A program made the position numbers and the translations under genes. The notes below the pieces were generated by a model that saw nothing but the letters and a program-made list of their open reading frames with translations, did not search any database and was not told the origin of the DNA. Shown piece by piece: positions 1 through 4,902 of a DNA stretch of 5,733 nucleotides. The DNA is from Zoogloeaceae bacterium. GTDB taxonomy: Bacteria > Pseudomonadota > Gammaproteobacteria > Burkholderiales > Rhodocyclaceae. The DNA lies in contig JAITNI010000219.1 in the NCBI GenBank assembly GCA_031290535.1, positions 1 to 5,733 on the forward strand. The letters run 5' to 3'. Position 1 is the stretch's first letter. Each line of letters starts with the position of its first letter.

Positions 1-295
1 CGTCAAAAAACGGGTAGCGGCCGGGTTTCAAGGGGTGAAAGACCAGCGTGCGGGTCACGCCGGGGGCGAGGACGCTTTCCTTGCGGAGTTCCAGGCTCTC
101 GAATTCCGCCGCGCCCGGCCCGGCGTTGGTGATTTCGAGCCGGAAACGGGTATTGGCGGGCACTTCCAGTGTTTCCGGGAACAACCGCCCGTCTTTGATG
201 AGGAGCTTGAAGGTCGGCAAATCCGCCGCCTGCGCGACACCGCACACCAGCATCAGGCAGGCGGCGAGGCGCATTTTTTTCAGAAGCGCATTCAT
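1..295 (-). CDS. Periplasmic cupredoxin-domain protein of an iron-uptake operon (FtrB-like), 3' end cut by the window edge
   Basis: The visible part is 98 residues, read from an ATG at 295-293. Residues 1-23 form a signal peptide (basic start, hydrophobic core LAACLMLVCGV, cleavage after AQA). The mature part reads like a Cupredoxin_1 beta-sandwich: FPETLEVPANTRFRLEITNAG at about 39-59, EFESLELRKE at 64-73, then APG...PLKPGRYPFFD at 77-98. The C-terminal strand, expected to begin (D/E)FH, lies outside the window. The start is supported by an AGGGAGG ribosome site 7 nt upstream, and the gene begins 13 nt after the porin stop, so it belongs to the same operon. In FtrABCD-type systems this protein partners P19 and probably handles the redox state of iron before an FTR1 permease. 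Where classical type-1 copper proteins have the first His ligand, this protein seems to have Glu64; that is my alignment by eye. The family call is firm, the iron role comes from context. Confidence 0.85.
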   Translation of the reverse strand, partial: MNALLKKMRLAACLMLVCGVAQAADLPTFKLLIKDGRLFPETLEVPANTRFRLEITNAGPGAAEFESLELRKESVLAPGVTRTLVFHPLKPGRYPFFD

Positions 296-302
296 AGGGC
301 GG

Positions 303-309
303 CCTCCCT
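303..309 (-). promoter_or_regulatory. Ribosome binding site of the cupredoxin gene
   Basis: The minus strand reads AGGGAGG, 7 nt before the ATG at 295. It touches the TAA stop of the porin (311-309), so ribosomes finishing the porin are delivered directly to it. This favours the ATG at 295 over the internal ATG at 274, which has no such site. Confidence 0.7.
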
Positions 310-1790
310 TAGTAGGCAATGTTGGCGCGCAAGCCCCATACTTTCACAGAACTCGCGTCAGGATTGGCGCCCGGACGATGAATCCATTGAAAATCGGGCG
401 AAATTTCCACCTGCGGCGAGAGGCGATAGCGATAATAGATTTCCGCCACCTTTTCCGCGCCGGACGGCGTAAAGCTGAAATCGGCGATGCCACTTTCAAA
501 ACTTTCGTGGCTCAGATAGCCTTCGCCGCCCGCCTTGCGATAGTCACGGCTGGCTTTCAGCCAGCTTGCGCCGATGCCGATCGCGTCGCCAGAGCGCCCC
601 CAGTGGCTACCGTTGATTTCCGTACCCAGCGCCAGCGCCTTGTCAAAAGGCAGCTTGCCGCTGGTCAGTTGCCCGTAGCGGCCAAACAGTTTGACGCCAT
701 CGCCCACTTGCTGATCGACCGAAAAGCCAAAGCCGCTGTGCCGACGACTGGTCGTGCCGGTAAATTGCGGCACATCCCGGCGTGACCAGGCATAGGCGCG
801 ATAGTTGCCGCTTTGTCCGCCAAAGAGCTTCAGGGTTTTTTCCGCCTGCGCGATCACCAGCGGCGAATCGGCGCTGTCCTGATAATTGGAGGCTGTGTCG
901 CCTGCGGCAAACACGCCGAGGGAAAGCCGCCAGGGTTCCGCGCCGTTATGCTCATTGACGTAAGACGTGATGAAGCCGGGCTGGAAACCGTTGGCATCCA
1001 CGCCCACCTCGCCCCCGGCGTCAAGCAGCGGATTATGAACGAACACGGCGTTCAAAAACTGCGAGGCTTCGTCTCCGGCCACATCGTTCTGGTCGAAGAA
1101 ACCGAAAATATCCACCTTGCCGAAGGTCAACTCCAGCGTCTCTTTGGAATACCCCCGAAAACCGCCCAGAGGCAGGGGAATGGCCGCCTGATACCAGGCT
1201 TGCCCCAGAATGGCGACGGAATCGTCTGGATTCGCGCCGCTGGCGCGAAAAGCAGCGGCATTGGGAACATTGAAATGACCCAGATACCCCAATGGCGCGT
1301 TCAATCCTTCTCCTTGGCCGATACGCACCTGAGCGAAAACCTTTTGCTCAATATCGCCAATCGGCTCCAGAGGAATTTCGACGCTCACATCGGCGCGATA
1401 GTTAAGCTGACTGCCCACATCCTTGACGCCATGCGGCAGGCCAGAGGCGCGTTGCACGACGGTGGTCAGCGCCGCGTCCACCTTGATGCCTTCCAGCGCC
1501 TCGGCGATTTTGGCCGGTTTTTTCATGTCCAGCACATCTTTTTCGACGGCCTTCAGACGCGAGGTCAGTTCGGGTTCGTACTGGGAAATACGTTCGCTTT
1601 CCAGTCCCTTGACGACTTCGGCGTTTTCCGCCTTCAGGGCGCGGACTTCCTGTACCAGTTGCGCGTTTTGCGCTTCCAGCCGTTCCAGCCGCGCCATCAG
1701 TTTTTGCAGCGTGGCGTCGTCCGGCGCGGCCAGCGCGGGGAAGGCCAGACCGGCGGCAGCCAGGGCCGCGCAAAGTTTGAGGGGACGCAT
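309..1790 (-). CDS. OprB-like outer-membrane porin with N-terminal coiled coil, within an iron-uptake operon
   Basis: A 493-residue outer-membrane beta-barrel protein. Residues 1-21 are a signal peptide ending ALA. Residues 26-65 form a coiled coil with Leu31, Leu38, Leu45 and Leu52 exactly one heptad apart, and weaker helical sequence runs to about 95. From about 100 on, the chain is amphipathic strands. It ends in the aromatic-terminated strand GLRANIAY, the beta-signal expected for barrel assembly. The C-terminal block (IYYRYRLSP, then DFQWIHRPG) resembles the end of carbohydrate-selective OprB porins (family usually 400-500 residues), recognised by eye. The ATG at 1790 lies 3 nt after the P19 stop and the stop lies 13 nt before the cupredoxin ATG, so expression is probably coupled to both. 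The gene context points to passage of iron or an iron complex rather than sugar, which is inference. It could instead be a general porin co-opted by the operon. Confidence 0.85.
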   Translation of the reverse strand: MRPLKLCAALAAAGLAFPALAAPDDATLQKLMARLERLEAQNAQLVQEVRALKAENAEVVKGLESERISQYEPELTSRLKAVEKDVLDMKKPAKIAEALEGIKVDAALTTVVQRASGLPHGVKDVGSQLNYRADVSVEIPLEPIGDIEQKVFAQVRIGQGEGLNAPLGYLGHFNVPNAAAFRASGANPDDSVAILGQAWYQAAIPLPLGGFRGYSKETLELTFGKVDIFGFFDQNDVAGDEASQFLNAVFVHNPLLDAGGEVGVDANGFQPGFITSYVNEHNGAEPWRLSLGVFAAGDTASNYQDSADSPLVIAQAEKTLKLFGGQSGNYRAYAWSRRDVPQFTGTTSRRHSGFGFSVDQQVGDGVKLFGRYGQLTSGKLPFDKALALGTEINGSHWGRSGDAIGIGASWLKASRDYRKAGGEGYLSHESFESGIADFSFTPSGAEKVAEIYYRYRLSPQVEISPDFQWIHRPGANPDASSVKVWGLRANIAY

Positions 1791-1793
1791 GGC

Positions 1794-2339
1794 TCAATAC
1801 CCGCCTTTCTTGCCAATGCCGACATAGGTAAATTCATATTCCACCGTAAAAGGCTTGAACCACGGACGTACGCCGGTAGCGCGGTCGGTATGGCGGCCAA
1901 AATGGGCGTTCTTGTTTTCGGAAGGCGGCAGAATGGTGTATTTCACCCGATACTTGCCGGGGCCGGAAAGTTTGATGTTGTCGCCATAGTGCGGGCCATC
2001 GTTGGCCACCATCGGCATGAATTCTCCCGCCAGCTTGTACTCGGCGTCAATCTTGCTGATTTCGTATTTGACGATCAGATGCGGAATCCACGCGCCTTCC
2101 TCAAAGCCGTTGGCATTGTTGCTCAAGGCGTGAATGTCGGCCTCAATGTGGATGTCCGACTCGGAGGCCTTCCGCATCATGCCTTCCGGCTCCATTTCGA
2201 TCGGTTGCAGATAGACCGCGACAATCTCCATCCCTGCCTTTTGTTGTGGCGTACCAATGGGATATTCGAGCGCAAAAGCCGCGCAGGAAAAACCGGCGAA
2301 CAACAAACAGGCGGCGGCAAATCGGGGAAAACGGGACAT
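1794..2339 (-). CDS. ftrA: P19/FtrA-family periplasmic iron-binding protein
   Basis: A 181-residue secreted protein of the P19/FetP/Tp34 family, which binds copper and iron in the periplasm and supplies FTR1-type permeases. Residues 1-23 are a signal peptide (cleavage after AFA). The mature protein starts LEYPIGTPQQKAGMEI. Metal-site candidates are His64 and Glu66 (IHIEADIHA), Met110 and His117 (MVANDGPHYG), and His150 (FGRHTD). The spacings 64/66 and 110/117 equal those of His42/Glu44 and Met88/His95 in Campylobacter jejuni P19, as I remember that structure, so the site looks intact. The ATG at 2339 is preferred because it has AGAGGAG 9 nt upstream and begins the signal peptide. The open frame continues upstream to 2582, but that would place the start at the predicted transcription start. 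First gene of the operon, followed after 3 nt by the porin. A Fur-like operator upstream suggests induction by iron starvation. Confidence 0.93.
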   Translation of the reverse strand: MSRFPRFAAACLLFAGFSCAAFALEYPIGTPQQKAGMEIVAVYLQPIEMEPEGMMRKASESDIHIEADIHALSNNANGFEEGAWIPHLIVKYEISKIDAEYKLAGEFMPMVANDGPHYGDNIKLSGPGKYRVKYTILPPSENKNAHFGRHTDRATGVRPWFKPFTVEYEFTYVGIGKKGGY

Positions 2340-2581
2340 GACAATCAACTCCTCTGAAAAAGTTTCGCGTGGGCGGCATGGCGGACGCCCCGCCTCTCCG
2401 TGCGAAAAGATGACGAAAAAAACAATGCTTCTGTTGCGAACGGACAGAACGGGCAATGAAAAAAGCGCTGGCTCACTCAAAACACCTGTTGCCTCCGGGC
2501 CTCGGCAGGATGGCAAATCTGGACTGCCCGCCAACAAACAACAAGCGTTATTGGTATGAGAACGATTTATAAACAATAACA
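2340..2581 (-). other. Predicted long 5' leader of the iron operon
   Basis: If transcription starts about 7 nt after the TATAAT at 2593-2588, the mRNA has about 240 untranslated nt before P19. I see no convincing leader peptide. Modest pairing is possible: a 5-bp stem with a 10-nt loop (GGGCG/CGCCC, plus-strand 2370-2374 with 2385-2389) just upstream of the ribosome site, and a TTGCC/GGCAA pair in the middle of the leader. There is no recognised riboswitch. It may be plain untranslated sequence. Confidence 0.4.
2349..2355 (-). promoter_or_regulatory. Ribosome binding site that fixes the P19 start
   Basis: The minus strand reads AGAGGAG, 9 nt before the ATG at 2339. No comparable site precedes the in-frame ATG at 2582, so the shorter, signal-peptide-bearing protein is the real product. 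Confidence 0.75.
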
Positions 2582-2598
2582 CTTCTCATTATAATGAG
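2575..2598. promoter_or_regulatory. Fur-like operator overlapping the -10 box
   Basis: A perfect 14-bp palindrome, CTCATTATAATGAG (2585-2598), contains the -10 box. In a shifted register the minus strand at 2593-2575 matches the E. coli 19-bp Fur consensus at 13 of 19 positions by my count. A second, weaker match (11 of 19, plus strand 2553-2571) lies just downstream, about two helical turns away. The location and the iron operon behind it make Fur the obvious candidate. The match is imperfect, so another AT-rich regulator remains possible. Confidence 0.55.
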
Positions 2599-2615
2599 TG
2601 CCTGACCCTTGTCAA
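2588..2615 (-). promoter_or_regulatory. Consensus sigma-70 promoter of the iron operon
   Basis: On the minus strand, TTGACA (2615-2610) and TATAAT (2593-2588) both match consensus at all six positions, with a 16-nt spacer. The predicted transcription start is near 2581. It points into P19, the first gene downstream. Such a strong promoter would need repression, which fits the Fur-like palindrome lying over the -10 box. Confidence 0.8.
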
Positions 2616-2711
2616 GTCTGGCAAAAACCCTCCGGGGGCACGACTGTCACGGCAGGGGATTACGGATGTCGTGGCGATCGCGCTTGCCGTGATCGGTGTT
2701 CCCACAATTTT

Positions 2712-2765
2712 CCGTTCATGGTGAGCCGCCGAATCCTGCCCAACGACCAGGCTCAGGGCGAACGG
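2712..2765. repeat. Imperfect palindrome of a widespread bacterial intergenic repeat family
   Basis: A 54-nt symmetric element: CCGTTC (2712-2717) pairs with GAACGG (2760-2765) and TGAGCC (2722-2727) pairs with GGCTCA (2750-2755), separated by a 4x4 mismatch and a 22-nt degenerate centre. The right arm, CAGGCTCAGGGCGAACGG (2748-2765), is a sequence I recognise from memory as one arm of a palindrome scattered between genes in many bacteria, usually with a TGTCGAA/TTCGACA core. The left arm looks like a sister variant (CCGTTCATGGTGAGCC). It lies in the gap between the phasin terminator and the iron promoter. Confidence 0.6.
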
Positions 2766-2783
2766 TGGGATGTATTTATTTTT

Positions 2784-2816
2784 GGGATTGACGATATAAA
2801 TCCCTCGAACGTCAAT
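2784..2816. other. Two mutually exclusive hairpins in a gene-free stretch
   Basis: GGGATT (2784-2789) can pair with AATCCC (2799-2804), and ATTGACG (2787-2793) can pair with CGTCAAT (2810-2816). The two share ATT at 2787-2789, so only one can form at a time. The surrounding 2616-2849 has no supported gene. This may be part of a decayed repeat next to the palindrome at 2712-2765, or chance. Confidence 0.3.
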
Positions 2817-2849
2817 GCGCGCAAGGGCGGCGTGAAAGTGTCCCGGCAG

Positions 2850-2881
2850 AAAAACAAAACCCCGGCCTTGGCCGGGGTTTT
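2850..2881 (-). terminator. Strong intrinsic terminator of the phasin unit
   Basis: A perfect 12-bp inverted repeat, AAAACCCCGGCC (2856-2867) and its complement (2870-2881), separated by 2 nt. On the minus strand it is followed by TTTTGTTTTT. It starts 27 nt past the stop of the downstream phasin gene and separates the phasin unit from the iron operon. The plus strand also has a short T run, so weak bidirectional activity is possible. Confidence 0.93.
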
Positions 2882-2908
2882 GGGGGACGCCGAACAGCGG
2901 GCGGTTAT

Positions 2909-3457
2909 TTATTTCTTGGCTGCGGGTTGCTTGGTGCTGGCAGCAGCCTTGGCGGTCGCCGTGGCGGCCTGAATGTTGGCTTCGGCGATGCTGGCGGCCT
3001 GTTTGGCGAAGGCGTTGGCCTGTTCAAACGTGCGGTTGGAAGCATCCAGCACGGATTTGACGACAGCAGCGAACACGTCGCCTCCGGGCGCGGCCTTGGT
3101 TCTGTCCAGATTGGCCGTGGCCGAACGGGAAAATTCCGTGTACTGGCCTTGCACCGTTGAGGCGACTTCCTTTTGTACGGAAGTCAGGAGGTCGTAGACG
3201 TTGCGGGAATAGTCCAGCCATTTTTCGACGCCGGGTTGTGTCAGGTTGACGTTCAGCTTGGCGAGATCGCCGGGGTTCTTGGCGGCCAGCACCTGCTGGA
3301 CATTAGCGACCGTCGCGTTCAGAAAATCACGCGAGGCGGCCAGATTGAGCGCGGACAGCCGCTCAATGCCATTGAACGTCGCGCGCAGCAAGGTGCTGGC
3401 CAGCTCGGCGTTTGTTTTTTGGGCGGCAACCAGTTGTTCAAAATTCGGGGTGCTCAT
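2909..3457 (-). CDS. phaP: Phasin family protein, second gene of the phasin pair
   Basis: A 182-residue phasin, a small amphipathic alpha-helical protein that coats PHA granules in the cytoplasm and controls their number and size. It has no signal peptide or membrane segment. Family features are the N-terminal FEQLVAAQKTNAELASTL, the helix ERLSALNLAASRDFLNATVANVQQVLAAKNP (about 32-62), QPGVEKWLDYSRNVYDL, and a C-terminal Ala-rich helix (EQANAFAKQAASIAEANIQAAT) ending in a short Lys-rich tail. The ATG at 3457 has AAGGAGA about 5 nt upstream. It shares a block order with the gene upstream (ER.(A/S)ALNL, QP.VEK, Y.R.VY, AVKS...FE, EIAEAN/SIAEAN), so the two are paralogues. It has no promoter of its own that I can see and probably depends on the upstream gene's transcript; it ends at a strong terminator. 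Confidence 0.92.
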   Translation of the reverse strand: MSTPNFEQLVAAQKTNAELASTLLRATFNGIERLSALNLAASRDFLNATVANVQQVLAAKNPGDLAKLNVNLTQPGVEKWLDYSRNVYDLLTSVQKEVASTVQGQYTEFSRSATANLDRTKAAPGGDVFAAVVKSVLDASNRTFEQANAFAKQAASIAEANIQAATATAKAAASTKQPAAKK

Positions 3458-3486
3458 ATAGTCTCCTTGTTTTCAGGTGGATGGCG

Positions 3487-3513
3487 AAATCCCCCGCCGG
3501 GGCGGGGAGATTT
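3487..3513 (-). other. GC-rich hairpin between the two phasin genes
   Basis: CCCCGCC (3492-3498) pairs with GGCGGGG (3501-3507), extended across a one-base bulge by AAATC (3487-3491) with GATTT (3509-3513). On the transcribed minus strand only ATTTC follows, so this is a poor intrinsic terminator in the phasin direction. It is more likely a partial stop or an mRNA processing/stability element that makes the two phasins unequal in amount. The opposite strand has a better T run (ATTTTTG). Confidence 0.55.
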
Positions 3514-3535
3514 TTGCAAAGGGCCGGTCTTGTAC

Positions 3536-4099
3536 TCAGGCCGGCTTTTTCTTGGTCGCGGAAGTCGTGGCGCTGACGGCCTTTACCGTGGCATTGGTCG
3601 CGGCGGCTACGTTGGCTTCGGCGATTTCAGAAACTTGCTTGGCGGCCTTGTTCAGGCTTTCAAAAGCGGAATTGGTCGCGTTGATGGCGGACTTGACCGC
3701 CGCGACGGCGACATCGGAACCGACCGGCAGGCGCTTGCTGGACTGATCCAGCAGGTTGGCAACCTGCTTTTGAAACTCGGCGAACTGGGCTTCGACCAGT
3801 TTGGTCAGATCATCTTTGGTCTGGGCGGTGATTTCGTACACGCTGCGGGTGTAGGCAACGGCTTTTTCTACATTCGGCTGCGCGATGGACGTTTGCAGGG
3901 AAAGGGCTTCCTGTGGGTCTTTGGCGCCCAGAAGCGCTTTGGTGTTGGCGACGGAATCTTCCAGCACGGAACGGGCGGTATTCAGATTCAGGGCAGCGAT
4001 GCGCTCGGCAGAGGCGAGGGCGGTGTTGGCCAGAGAAACCAGGGAGTCGACGGCGGCTTTGTTGGCGACAGCGAATTGCTCGGGAGCATTGAAAGTCAT
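3536..4099 (-). CDS. phaP: Phasin family protein, first gene of the phasin pair
   Basis: A 187-residue phasin, predicted to bind the surface of PHA granules. The sequence is almost wholly helical and Ala-rich with no export signal: an N-terminal block (FNAPEQFAVANKAAVDSLVSL), the family helix ERIAALNLNTARSVLEDSVANTKALLGAKDP (about 33-63), QPNVEKAVAYTRSVYEIT, then an Ala-rich helix (VSEIAEANVAAATNATVKAV) and a basic tail ending TKKKPA. Both length and block order match the phasin downstream, which indicates tandem duplication followed by clear divergence. The ATG at 4099 has AAGGAA 7 nt upstream. Transcription probably starts near 4176 from a consensus promoter, giving a leader of about 76 nt that carries a GCA/TGC dyad. 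A PHA-responsive repressor such as PhaR is a reasonable candidate regulator, but its gene is not in the window. Confidence 0.93.
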   Translation of the reverse strand: MTFNAPEQFAVANKAAVDSLVSLANTALASAERIAALNLNTARSVLEDSVANTKALLGAKDPQEALSLQTSIAQPNVEKAVAYTRSVYEITAQTKDDLTKLVEAQFAEFQKQVANLLDQSSKRLPVGSDVAVAAVKSAINATNSAFESLNKAAKQVSEIAEANVAAATNATVKAVSATTSATKKKPA

Positions 4100-4106
4100 G
4101 GCGAAA

Positions 4107-4112
4107 TTCCTT
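4107..4112 (-). promoter_or_regulatory. Ribosome binding site of the first phasin gene
   Basis: The minus strand reads AAGGAA, 7 nt before the ATG at 4099. The second phasin has AAGGAGA at 3468-3462, about 5 nt before its ATG. Confidence 0.65.
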
Positions 4113-4146
4113 TGTGGCAGTGGGTGGAGCGATTATAGAGGAAAAA

Positions 4147-4200
4147 CATCCATGTTGCGTATTGCAGTGCAACAATTTCCCCATTATAGGGACATGGATG
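4147..4200. repeat. 9-bp inverted repeat bracketing the phasin -10 box and start site
   Basis: CATCCATGT (4147-4155) is the exact reverse complement of ACATGGATG (4192-4200), 36 nt apart. One arm lies in the promoter spacer, the other at about +22 to +30. It encloses the -10 box and the GCA/TGC dyad. It could be two half-operators or a coincidence. Confidence 0.45.
4153..4174. promoter_or_regulatory. GCA/TGC-rich dyad at the phasin transcription start, PhaR-type operator candidate
   Basis: TGTTGC (4153-4158) and GCAACA (4169-4174) form a perfect 6-bp inverted repeat with a 10-nt gap. Overlapping it is the palindrome TTGCAGTGCAA (4162-4172). The site spans roughly +3 to +24 of the predicted transcript, where a bound repressor would block transcription. 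PhaR regulators of phasin genes are known to bind TGC/GCA-rich repeats near phaP promoters; assignment to PhaR here is inference. Confidence 0.5.
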
Positions 4201-4210
4201 ATACTGTCAA
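4183..4210 (-). promoter_or_regulatory. Consensus sigma-70 promoter of the phasin unit
   Basis: On the minus strand, TTGACA (4210-4205) and TATAAT (4188-4183) are perfect, with a 16-nt spacer, the same layout as the iron-operon promoter. The predicted start is near 4176. It lies about 100 nt downstream of the lptA stop and separates phasin expression from the lpt genes. Confidence 0.82.
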
Positions 4211-4306
4211 TGATTTTTTTCTACGTTGTTTCTAACCGCAACAAGGCCGATTTCTGGCGAAGGAAAGCGCGATTTTTCATGCCATGCGCGGGAGGACTTG
4301 CTGCGC

Positions 4307-4897
4307 TCAGGGTTGCGGCGCAAGGAGCCGGGGCGGTGTGGGCGGCGTATTTTCCGGGGCGGTCTCCTCCTGATTTTTTGGGTACAGAACCGCCCGCACC
4401 CGTTCCGGGGGCGTCCCCTTGCCGGAGGTCGCCGTTTTTTCGGAGGTGGCCAGATAGCGCCCGGCGATGGAGTCGTACCAGATGTAGTCGCCCTTCAACT
4501 GGTCTTCGCCGCTTTTGACCCAGGCTTGTTTGAAAAGTTCCGCCACCTCGGTATGGGTGTTGTATTCGATGCGCTCGCCTTCGCCCTCAACCCAGGTTTC
4601 GCTGCCGTCCCGCTTTTGTTTGAAGCGCGCCAGCCCGCCGGGGCCGCCAAAGGCGACGCCGTGCTGAAAGCCGTAGGGGTCTTCGGTAATGACAATTTTG
4701 TCGGAGAGAATGGTGAGTGTGCCCTGCGTCAGCACCACATGCCCCTCTAGTGTTTGCACATGCTGAAGGTCATCGACGCTGATCCGGTCGGCTTCCAGCG
4801 CGATCGGTTTTTCGCGGTCGGTTTTTTCGGCCTGAGCAAGGCCGGGAGAGATCAGAATGGCAAGGCAGAAGAGGAGAGAGAAGGATTTTTTCATCAT
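4307..4897 (-). CDS. lptA: LptA, periplasmic LPS transport bridge protein
   Basis: About 196 residues. LptA forms the periplasmic part of the Lpt bridge, passing LPS from LptC to LptD at the outer membrane. Residues 1-23 are a signal peptide (MMKKSF start, cleavage after AQA). Residues about 32-150 form the OstA/LptA beta-jellyroll: EADRISVDD, LEGHVVLTQGTLTILSDKI, then GEGERIEYNTHTEVAELF and LKGDYIWYDSIAGRYLAT. The last 30 or so residues are Pro-rich (ENTPPTPPRLLAPQP), probably disordered and longer than in many LptA proteins. Three ATGs compete. 4906 overlaps the lptC stop as ATGA. 4897, chosen here, has GGAA 9 nt upstream and gives a better signal-peptide start. 4894 is also possible. It is translationally coupled to lptC. 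Unusually, lptB does not follow: 207 nt later comes a phasin. No clear intrinsic terminator was seen after the gene. Confidence 0.92.
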   Translation of the reverse strand: MMKKSFSLLFCLAILISPGLAQAEKTDREKPIALEADRISVDDLQHVQTLEGHVVLTQGTLTILSDKIVITEDPYGFQHGVAFGGPGGLARFKQKRDGSETWVEGEGERIEYNTHTEVAELFKQAWVKSGEDQLKGDYIWYDSIAGRYLATSEKTATSGKGTPPERVRAVLYPKNQEETAPENTPPTPPRLLAPQP

Positions 4898-4902
4898 GAA
4901 AA

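Noticed and set aside
813..2357. A 514-codon open frame on the plus strand, antisense to the porin and P19 genes
   Set aside because: The composition is that of a frame shadow. It runs across two well-supported minus-strand genes with signal peptides and family motifs, and shows no domain of its own.
2340..2582. N-terminal extension of P19 by 81 codons to an ATG at 2582
   Set aside because: It has no ribosome site, starts at the predicted transcription start, and would bury the signal peptide inside the protein.
2560..2725. Plus-strand frame ending in a hydrophobic stretch (ITDVVAIALAVIGVPTIFRSW, stop within the repeat)
   Set aside because: It has no ATG or ribosome site, crosses the minus-strand iron promoter, and ends inside the 2712-2765 palindrome. 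Possible decayed fragment, but not supportable as a gene.
2598..2972. A 124-codon plus-strand frame starting over the iron promoter
   Set aside because: It runs through the repeat palindrome, the phasin terminator and the 3' end of the phasin gene. Its Ala/Val-rich end is the antisense of the Ala-rich phasin tail.
4132..4137. A second TATAAT on the minus strand, closer to the first phasin gene
   Set aside because: No hexamer resembling TTGACA lies 16-18 nt upstream and there is no extended -10 TG. The promoter at 4210-4183 is far better.
4211..4306. Terminator after lptA
   Set aside because: Only a 4-bp GTTG/CAAC pairing and A runs on the transcribed strand were found, so no intrinsic terminator can be claimed.
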